This document shows, piece after piece, positions 13,650-18,117 of a stretch of DNA of 18,117 nucleotides (its first letter is position 1; the number at the start of each line of letters is the position of its first letter). The notes beneath the pieces were generated by a model, which was given only the letters and a program-made list of their open reading frames with translations, searched no databases and had not been told where the DNA came from. Made by a program: the position numbers and the translations under genes. Location: positions 1 through 18,117 of the forward strand of contig USNG01000031.1 in the NCBI GenBank assembly GCA_900556025.1, given 5' to 3'. The DNA comes from an uncultured Mycoplasmatota bacterium (lineage in GTDB: Bacteria; Bacillota_I; Bacilli_A; RF39; UBA660).

Positions 13650-14125
13650 CTATGATTTCTTCTATTCATTTGAAAGCTATCTTTTTTATATTGCATTCTT
13701 ATAAAATAATTTATTAATTCTACTTTTTCTTCTCCAAAAACAATAAAATAATTTCCATCAATATCCCACCAAAAATCATATAAACACTCGTCAGGAAAAC
13801 TTTCTATATATTTTTTAATTGTTTTTTCTCTTTCAATATTTCTTTTAACTAGTTCATTATAAAATCTACTTCTACTTATTTTATTAACAAATTCTTTTTT
13901 AGCATATATAAACATCTCTTCACTTGCTTTAGTATTAACTCCAGTACCATAAAATCTATATCCAGAATCAAAGTATTCTATAAATGTTTTTATAGGGTGC
14001 TTTTCTTTTTCACTTTCTGTTATATTTAAATATAATAAGTCAGTTATTCTATTTATAGAATTAACATCTTCATACATAACATCAAGTTCACTTACATTTC
14101 TAACTAAAAATTTACCTTTTTTCAT
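13646..14125 (-). CDS. Hypothetical protein, no family recognised
   Basis: A 159-residue basic protein with no signal peptide or membrane segment. Likely alpha/beta: an N-terminal part with VSELDVMYEDVNSINRITDLLYL, a helical middle rich in Glu/Lys/Arg (about 75-107, KASEEMFIYAKKEFVNKISRSRFYNELVKRNIER), then DFWWDIDGNYFIVFGEEKVELI, a short beta region, and a charged C-terminus ending NRRNHR. The Trp pair and the gene's small size give no family call. GGAGGTG lies 5 nt before the ATG, and a promoter (14149-14177) precedes it. Stop is TGA, located inside the next promoter's -35; no terminator is seen, so its transcript probably runs into the TPR-like gene. Confidence 0.8.
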   Translation of the reverse strand: MKKGKFLVRNVSELDVMYEDVNSINRITDLLYLNITESEKEKHPIKTFIEYFDSGYRFYGTGVNTKASEEMFIYAKKEFVNKISRSRFYNELVKRNIEREKTIKKYIESFPDECLYDFWWDIDGNYFIVFGEEKVELINYFIRMQYKKDSFQMNRRNHR

Positions 14126-14148
14126 AATCGCACCTCCATTATAGTTTT

Positions 14149-14177
14149 ATTTTATAATATGCTTTTTTATGGGTCAA
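14149..14177 (-). promoter_or_regulatory. Promoter of the 13646-14125 gene
   Basis: TTGACC (14172-14177), 17-nt spacer, TAAAAT (14149-14154). A TATAAT directly before the ribosome site is too close to serve. Confidence 0.72.
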
Positions 14178-14192
14178 GTTCTATAAAAGGAA

Positions 14193-14216
14193 AAAACTAT
14201 TTTTTACAATAGTTTT
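14193..14216 (-). terminator. Intrinsic terminator overlapping the stop codon of the 14215-15033 gene
   Basis: 9-bp stem AAAACTATT/AATAGTTTT with a 6-nt loop, followed on the minus strand by TTCC after the arm's Ts. The right arm includes two bases of the stop codon (14215-14217). Confidence 0.78.
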
Positions 14217-15033
14217 ATTTTACAATTAATTTTGGTTTCATTTCATCATTTTTATCAAGTCTTATTATTCCATATCCTACATATTCTTCTTCTACAAATC
14301 TTTTATGTAATGAAGCTAACTTCCCAAGAGGATATTCTTTTTCTATTTTTACTAATGAATTATCTTGTATTTCATATCCATATCTTCTAAGTAATACTTT
14401 AATAGTACTTTCTAACCCTAAAACATCTACATCATTATCTAAATTAGCCATTCCAAGTCTTGATAATAATTCACTTGTATTTGGTACTTTATTAGTTTCA
14501 ATACATTCATATAAATATGATAATATATCATTCATAATTATATTAGAATAGCAAAACATATCAATTGTTGGATGTATTCCTACACAAAGCATATGATATC
14601 CATTAATATTAAATTTTCTAATTTCTTTTTCAAAAAATTTAGAAACTAATAATAAATCTTTTGAATCTTCATCTGATTTACTATCAACTAATACTCCATT
14701 AATATATAATTCATCATCTTCAACTTCTACTCTACTTGATAATTCCATTAATCTTTTAAAATTAAAAGTTAAATATTTATCTGGAACTTCTACAGAATAA
14801 TGTTGTATAAGCGCATTAACATAAGTTTCTGGTGCTATTGCTTTTGAACTATCAACAAAGTTTACTCCTAAATACACTATATTATATTTTTCATCTAATA
14901 CTGCACAACCAAATTTATTAGGTGTAAATATCACTATTCCATTACCAATTACTTCAAAATTTTCTGAATCAAAACCATAAGTATCACATACATCTTTAAA
15001 TCTCATATCAAACATTATTTCATTCTTATTCAT
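14215..15033 (-). CDS. Hypothetical protein, no family recognised
   Basis: A 272-residue soluble protein from the ATG at 15033; an in-frame GTG at 15054 is rejected because GGGGAG lies 6 nt before the ATG. No signal peptide or membrane segment is seen. The N-terminal part (about 1-90) has alternating strands (IGNGIVIFTPNKFGCAVLDEKYNIVYLGVNFV), the middle (about 130-200) is helical (DSKDLLLVSKFFEKEIRKF, then GYHMLCVGIHPTIDMFCYSNIIMNDILSYLYE), and the end carries REYGYEI-like and LASLHKRFVEEEYVGYGII segments. The function is unknown. Own promoter and terminator make it a single-gene unit, facing away from the plus-strand gene at 15153. Confidence 0.82.
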   Translation of the reverse strand: MNKNEIMFDMRFKDVCDTYGFDSENFEVIGNGIVIFTPNKFGCAVLDEKYNIVYLGVNFVDSSKAIAPETYVNALIQHYSVEVPDKYLTFNFKRLMELSSRVEVEDDELYINGVLVDSKSDEDSKDLLLVSKFFEKEIRKFNINGYHMLCVGIHPTIDMFCYSNIIMNDILSYLYECIETNKVPNTSELLSRLGMANLDNDVDVLGLESTIKVLLRRYGYEIQDNSLVKIEKEYPLGKLASLHKRFVEEEYVGYGIIRLDKNDEMKPKLIVK

Positions 15034-15059
15034 AATTTTCTCCCCTAAAACCACTTGTT

Positions 15060-15088
15060 ATCCTAACAAAATATACTAAAATTGTCAA
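15060..15088 (-). promoter_or_regulatory. Promoter of the 14215-15033 gene
   Basis: TTGACA (15083-15088), 17-nt spacer, TAGGAT (15060-15065) with extended TGT. It is divergent from the promoter at 15096-15124, with only 7 nt between their -35 elements. Confidence 0.8.
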
Positions 15089-15095
15089 TTTATAC

Positions 15096-15124
15096 TTTAA
15101 AAATCATTAAAAATGTGATATAAT
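15096..15124 (+). promoter_or_regulatory. Promoter of the plus-strand gene at 15153
   Basis: TTTAAA (15096-15101), 17-nt spacer, TATAAT (15119-15124) with extended TGA. It lies back to back with the minus-strand promoter, so the two may compete for polymerase. Confidence 0.75.
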
Positions 15125-15152
15125 ATGTGCAATTTAAGAGGGGGAACAAAAA

Positions 15153-15677
15153 ATGAAAATTATAACAAAGGATTGCGCATATGTTCAATATACAGATATA
15201 GCTGAACTAATTGATGCATTAATAGTGACAAAAGCAGAATGTCCACAAAGTGTATTAGAAACTTGCTATGGTACTCCATTCACTTGTAATAGTGATAATC
15301 AATTTGAATTTATGGAATTTTATAATGAAGATGCTATTGAATTCTTTAAAAATTTAAACTATATGGTTGATTACAATGACATAAAAGAAGCAAGTGAAGA
15401 AGCATTAGCTAATTATTCAAATAGTCTTGCATTTGATAGAAATAAAATGATTCAAACATACAATCAAATGTCAAAACAAAAACAAGATGAATATCAAGAA
15501 GATGTTGAATTAAGAACAAGATTATTAGATCATAAAATTCAAACATTAGAACAATTTAGATTATTTAAAGCTGGTAAATTAAGAATGGATTTACCAGAAG
15601 GAATCGAATATCCAAAAGGATGTAAATATGGTAAAGGATTCCAAAGATTTTTAAGAAGTTTTATTTATACAAGATAA
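15153..15677 (+). CDS. Hypothetical protein, no family recognised
   Basis: A 174-residue soluble acidic protein with a basic end, on the plus strand. It is mixed alpha/beta at the N-terminus (KIITKDCAYVQYTDIAELIDALIV) with three Cys in the first 45 residues (8, 30, 38) plus C45. The centre (about 75-140) is a long charged helix (EASEEALANYSN ... QMSKQKQDEYQEDVELRTRLLDHKI). The C-terminal tail is Gly/Lys/Arg-rich (YPKGCKYGKGFQRFLRSFIYTR), which could bind nucleic acid or another acidic partner. GAGGGGG lies about 9 nt before the ATG. Own promoter, and a terminator shared with the convergent gene at 15685. Confidence 0.85.
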   Translation: MKIITKDCAYVQYTDIAELIDALIVTKAECPQSVLETCYGTPFTCNSDNQFEFMEFYNEDAIEFFKNLNYMVDYNDIKEASEEALANYSNSLAFDRNKMIQTYNQMSKQKQDEYQEDVELRTRLLDHKIQTLEQFRLFKAGKLRMDLPEGIEYPKGCKYGKGFQRFLRSFIYTR

Positions 15678-15701
15678 AAAATGCCTATTTTGGCATTTTT
15701 T
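15676..15701. terminator. Bidirectional terminator between convergent genes, overlapping both stop codons
   Basis: 10-bp stem AAAAAATGCC (15676-15685) / GGCATTTTTT (15692-15701), 6-nt loop, with T runs in both directions. The plus stop TAA (15675-15677) overlaps the left arm, and the minus stop TAG (15685-15687) reaches the loop, so the hairpin also encodes the end of the minus protein (KMPK). Confidence 0.88.
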
Positions 15702-16371
15702 GTTTCTCATTTTTTCTCTTTTTAATAATTGAGCAAATAAAGTTACATTTTTCTTCTTCACTCATTTCTGGACGAGCAAGATCTAAATCTATAAGTCTAT
15801 ATGCAAGATTTTTAAGACATGGAAACGATTTAAAGCTTTCTTCTAATTCTCCATTAACTAATAGTGGATACTTGTCTTCACGAGATAAGCAAATATATTT
15901 TTTATCAATACATGGTTCTAAACATCTTTCTATAATTGCATCATCATCAAGATAATCTCCCTCTGTTTTTTTAGCATATACCATCTTATTATAATTTTCT
16001 TCTGTTGTTATAATTATGTATTGAAAACAAACTATTAACCATGGTTGACTAACATTTAAATGTCTAGTTATAACAAAATTATCATCCATAACATACTTAT
16101 CACTATATATAGTAGTCAAATACTCATATATTGTTTTCATCAAAAGTTCATCAATAATACAAGTAGCTCTCGCCATATATTTATAACAATGATTAACGCT
16201 TTTCTTTAATCGTCTTATTTTATCTTTTATATCAAATTTCTTTCTTAAAATATCTTTATCCAAAATACTTTCATTTGATAAAACAGACAATCTTTTTTCT
16301 AAAACAATAATTTGTTCTTTACAAGAAGCTATATATGCAAGTAATTCTTTTGAACTTTTAAACTCATACAT
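15685..16371 (-). CDS. Hypothetical coiled-coil protein, no family recognised
   Basis: A 228-residue soluble protein from the ATG at 16371. An upstream in-frame ATG at 16389 is unlikely: it directly abuts the -10 (16390-16395), so the transcript should start near 16383, after it, while GGTG lies 8 nt before the ATG at 16371. The N-terminal part is helical with coiled-coil character (SSKELLAYIASCKEQIIVLEKRL, then DKDILRKKFDIKDKIRRLKKS); the centre has strands (WLIVCFQYIIITTEENYNKMV) and the end is helical and basic (FICSIIKKRKNEKQKMPK). Eight or so Cys are scattered without a zinc pattern. The function is unknown. The terminator is shared with the plus-strand gene. Confidence 0.83.
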   Translation of the reverse strand: MYEFKSSKELLAYIASCKEQIIVLEKRLSVLSNESILDKDILRKKFDIKDKIRRLKKSVNHCYKYMARATCIIDELLMKTIYEYLTTIYSDKYVMDDNFVITRHLNVSQPWLIVCFQYIIITTEENYNKMVYAKKTEGDYLDDDAIIERCLEPCIDKKYICLSREDKYPLLVNGELEESFKSFPCLKNLAYRLIDLDLARPEMSEEEKCNFICSIIKKRKNEKQKMPK

Positions 16372-16389
16372 ATCTTTTTCACCAGCCAT

Positions 16390-16417
16390 ATTATATCATA
16401 AGACTCTTACAAATCAA
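16390..16417 (-). promoter_or_regulatory. Promoter of the 15685-16371 gene
   Basis: TTGATT (16412-16417), 16-nt spacer, TATAAT (16390-16395) with extended TGA. The predicted 5' untranslated region is about 12 nt to the ATG at 16371. Confidence 0.78.
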
Positions 16418-16440
16418 GATATTTAGGCATTTAAAACATC

Positions 16441-16467
16441 AAAAAAGCTACAAAAAGTAGCTTTTTT
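16441..16467 (-). terminator. Intrinsic terminator of the tag-nitroreductase-flavodoxin operon
   Basis: 11-bp stem AAAAAAGCTAC/GTAGCTTTTTT with a 5-nt loop; on the minus strand the left-arm As become the U tract. It overlaps the flavodoxin stop codon (16466-16468) by two bases. Confidence 0.9.
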
Positions 16468-16930
16468 AGTTAATCAAATCTATTAATTCAGTTTCATCTA
16501 CATGATTTAGTGTTTTTCCACTGACAAAATTTAAATTAATATATTTTTCTTTCAAATGTTTTAAACTTCCTTCATATGTTGAACTACCTGAAGTTACAAA
16601 TACGTATATTTGTTTTCCTTCTAAATTATATGATTCTATAAATGTATCAATTATAGATGGTTCTCTATACCACCATACTGGAAAGCCTAAATATATTTTA
16701 TTATATTCACTTATATTATCAATTTTATTTTTGATTTGTGGTCTACTATCTTCATTTTTCATTTCAACTGAAGTTCTACTATTATCATTAGTCCAATTTA
16801 AATCTTCACTAGTATATTCTTGAACTGGCACTATTTCAAACAAGTCACCTCTTGATATTTCAGCAATCTTTTCAGCAACACTTTTAGTTCTTCCACTACA
16901 AGAAAAATAAGTAATTAATGTTTTATTCAT
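16466..16930 (-). CDS. Flavodoxin-family protein
   Basis: A 154-residue FMN-binding redox protein. The phosphate-binding loop is at the N-terminus (ITYFSCSGRTKSVAEKIA, loop residues about 10-15). The second signature KIYLGFPVWWYREPSIIDTFIE (about 79-100) and the third strand-loop KQIYVFVTSGSSTYEGS, which lines the isoalloxazine ring, are typical of the flavodoxin group annotated as NAD(P)H-dependent oxidoreductase-like (WWY rather than a long-chain loop). Its partner is unknown; the nitroreductase gene 11 nt upstream in the same operon suggests they are made together. AAGTG precedes the ATG by 5 nt. It is the last gene of the operon; the terminator overlaps its stop. Confidence 0.93.
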   Translation of the reverse strand: MNKTLITYFSCSGRTKSVAEKIAEISRGDLFEIVPVQEYTSEDLNWTNDNSRTSVEMKNEDSRPQIKNKIDNISEYNKIYLGFPVWWYREPSIIDTFIESYNLEGKQIYVFVTSGSSTYEGSLKHLKEKYINLNFVSGKTLNHVDETELIDLIN

Positions 16931-16941
16931 ATTTTCACTTC

Positions 16942-17445
16942 TTATATATATTTTACAGTCTCACTTAAATCTTTTCTAATATTATGTAAAGGATTTAATG
17001 GACAATCTTCACTTTTATATCCAATAGGTATTAAACAAATTGGAACATTCTCACCAAGATTAAATTCTTGAATTAATTTTTCTTTATCAAACATTTCTAT
17101 CCATATATTATCTAGTCCTACATTAGTAGCTTCAAGCATCATATGAGTAGCAACAATTGAAGCATCTACTATATATGTAGATTCATCATTCTTTTTAAAC
17201 GCTATTTCTTTGTTACTACATACAATTATCACTACTGGAGCATTATATCTGCATGGAGAACACTCATCAATCTTACTTAACGCTTCATTACTTTTAGCAA
17301 CTAAAATATATTGTGGTTGTATATTTTTAGCAGTAGGTGCTACTCTACCAGCTTCAAGTATACTTTTTATTTTATCTTCTTCTACTTCTCTACTACTAAA
17401 TTTTCTAGTAGCTGTTCTTTTTCTAATAACATCTTCAAATTCCAT
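16942..17445 (-). CDS. Nitroreductase-family flavoprotein
   Basis: A 167-residue FMN-dependent NAD(P)H oxidoreductase of the nitroreductase fold. The N-terminal FMN-binding Arg region RKRTATRKFSS (8-18) is followed by ILEAGRVAPTAKNIQPQYILV (29-49) and the internal helix VDASIVATHMMLEATNVGLDNIWI (about 92-115), then VPICLIPIGYKSED, all family hallmarks. The length is typical of the short one-domain type, which usually forms dimers. Natural substrate unknown; nitro groups and quinones are reduced by relatives. AAGGA lies 9 nt before the ATG. The stop is 11 nt from the flavodoxin start and the start is 30 nt after the tag stop, so one transcript. Confidence 0.94.
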   Translation of the reverse strand: MEFEDVIRKRTATRKFSSREVEEDKIKSILEAGRVAPTAKNIQPQYILVAKSNEALSKIDECSPCRYNAPVVIIVCSNKEIAFKKNDESTYIVDASIVATHMMLEATNVGLDNIWIEMFDKEKLIQEFNLGENVPICLIPIGYKSEDCPLNPLHNIRKDLSETVKYI

Positions 17446-17475
17446 TTTATCAATCCTTTCTACAATAATTTTTTA

Positions 17476-18018
17476 TCACATTTCTTTATACAAATAACAA
17501 TCTTTTTCATGAGAATAAATTATTCCTATAGCTTGTAAATAAGAATAAATAATAGTCGTACCAACAAATTTCATACCTCTTTTAATTAAATTATTTGATA
17601 TCTTATCAGATAACTCATTTCTAGTTTTACCAACTTCATAATATATTTTATTCTCACTAAAAGTGCATAAATAACTATAAAAACTTCCATATTCGCTAGT
17701 AATACTTTTAAATATTTTAGAGTTTTCTATACTAGCTTTAATTTTTAATCTATTTCTTATTATCTCTTTAGAATTACATAATTCTTCTATTTTATCTTGA
17801 CCATATAAAATAACTTTATCAATATCAAAATTATCATATAATAGTCTAAAACTATCCCTTTTATTTAATACACACTCCCATGAAAGTCCCGCTTGAAATG
17901 ATTCAAGTATTAACATTTCATATAAGTATTTATCATCAGTATTAAGAATACACCATTCATTATCATGATAATCAATATACTTTTGATTTTTTAAATTACA
18001 CCATTTACATCTATTCAT
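17476..18018 (-). CDS. tag: DNA-3-methyladenine glycosylase I
   Basis: Removes 3-methyladenine from alkylated DNA, the first step of base excision repair. The 180-residue length matches the Tag family (about 185). The zinc site is complete: Cys4 in NRCKWC, His18 in DYHDNEW, and the C-terminal HEKDC pair (H169, C173). Other hallmarks are ESFQAGLSWECVLNKR, EIIRNRLKIKASIENS, and LIKRGMKFVGTTIIYSYLQAIGI, which line the base pocket. The usual Gly after EW is Cys here (NEWC). AGGTG lies 6 nt before the ATG. It starts 16 nt after the stop of a partial gene, so it belongs to an operon that starts outside the window. Confidence 0.95.
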   Translation of the reverse strand: MNRCKWCNLKNQKYIDYHDNEWCILNTDDKYLYEMLILESFQAGLSWECVLNKRDSFRLLYDNFDIDKVILYGQDKIEELCNSKEIIRNRLKIKASIENSKIFKSITSEYGSFYSYLCTFSENKIYYEVGKTRNELSDKISNNLIKRGMKFVGTTIIYSYLQAIGIIYSHEKDCYLYKEM

Positions 18019-18034
18019 ATTTCACCTATATTTA

Positions 18035-18117
18035 CTAATATTTTTTTTCTAATTTTAAAAGCTCCATTTTATTTTTAATTTCTTCACCAAATCCAGTAAT
18101 TTTATTATTTGTACCAA
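18035..18117 (-). CDS. 3' end of an unidentified gene (runs off the window)
   Basis: The last 26 codons of an open frame before TAG, giving ITGFGEEIKNKMELLKLEKKY at the end, a charged helical tail. It stops 16 nt before tag, so it is probably the gene before tag in the same operon. Too short to name. Confidence 0.65.
   Translation of the reverse strand, partial: GTNNKITGFGEEIKNKMELLKLEKKY

Noticed and set aside
17210..17538. Two overlapping plus-strand open frames of 95 and 75 codons
   Set aside because: Antisense to the nitroreductase and the end of tag; low-complexity Ser/Phe/Ile content.
1..18117. Mycoplasma-type code with TGA read as Trp
   Set aside because: TGA ends the frames at 5322, 9751 and 13646 at sensible places, and conserved Trp positions use TGG.
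1..18117. CRISPR arrays, insertion sequences, tRNA or rRNA genes, prophage
   Set aside because: No regularly spaced repeats, transposase or integrase motifs, or tRNA/rRNA sequences were seen.

Overview
This is a compact, very AT-rich bacterial segment, roughly a quarter G+C by eye, with nearly every gene on the minus strand. Two aminoacyl-tRNA synthetase genes sit behind T-box leaders, promoters are sigma-A-like, and Shine-Dalgarno sites are strong. TGA is used as a stop (for example at 5322, 9751 and 13646) and Trp is TGG, so the code is standard. Together this points to a low-GC member of the Bacillota, plausibly an uncultured gut Bacilli lineage of the RF39/Erysipelotrichales kind. That placement is an inference from composition and gene style.

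Layout, left to right. 1-947: 5' part of aspS with an Asp-type T-box leader and a near-consensus promoter. 948-2237: a two-gene unit of a secreted lysozyme-like protein followed by a protein resembling the ADP-ribosyltransferase (ART) fold. 2244-2981: an unrecognised single gene. 3033-7014: a coupled operon of a large HExxH protein, a TIM-barrel sugar isomerase-like protein and gpmI (glycolysis). 7009-9231: an operon for a secreted CHAT/caspase-like cysteine-protease-like protein and two tandemly duplicated membrane-anchored pseudopilin-like proteins, with a possible 22-codon upstream ORF in its leader. 9293-10229: a HAD-type phosphatase-like gene coupled to a 2H phosphoesterase-like gene. 10260-12198: argS with an Arg-type T-box leader. 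12203-12484 (+): a small Asn-rich protein. 12481-16417: a run of poorly characterised single genes, one with TPR repeats and a PemK/MazF-like region. 16441-18117: the 3' part of an operon ending in tag (DNA-3-methyladenine glycosylase), a nitroreductase and a flavodoxin.

The genes do not form one pathway. They are housekeeping genes (translation, glycolysis, DNA repair, redox) mixed with lineage-specific genes. The regulatory DNA is extremely compressed. Intrinsic terminators overlap stop codons, two convergent gene pairs share bidirectional terminators that also encode the protein ends, and two promoters lie inside or across the terminator of the preceding gene. The most interesting candidate systems are the protease-like/pseudopilin-like operon, the HAD + 2H pair, and the ART-like gene behind a secreted lysozyme-like gene. 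These assignments rest on motif reading alone and need profile searches.
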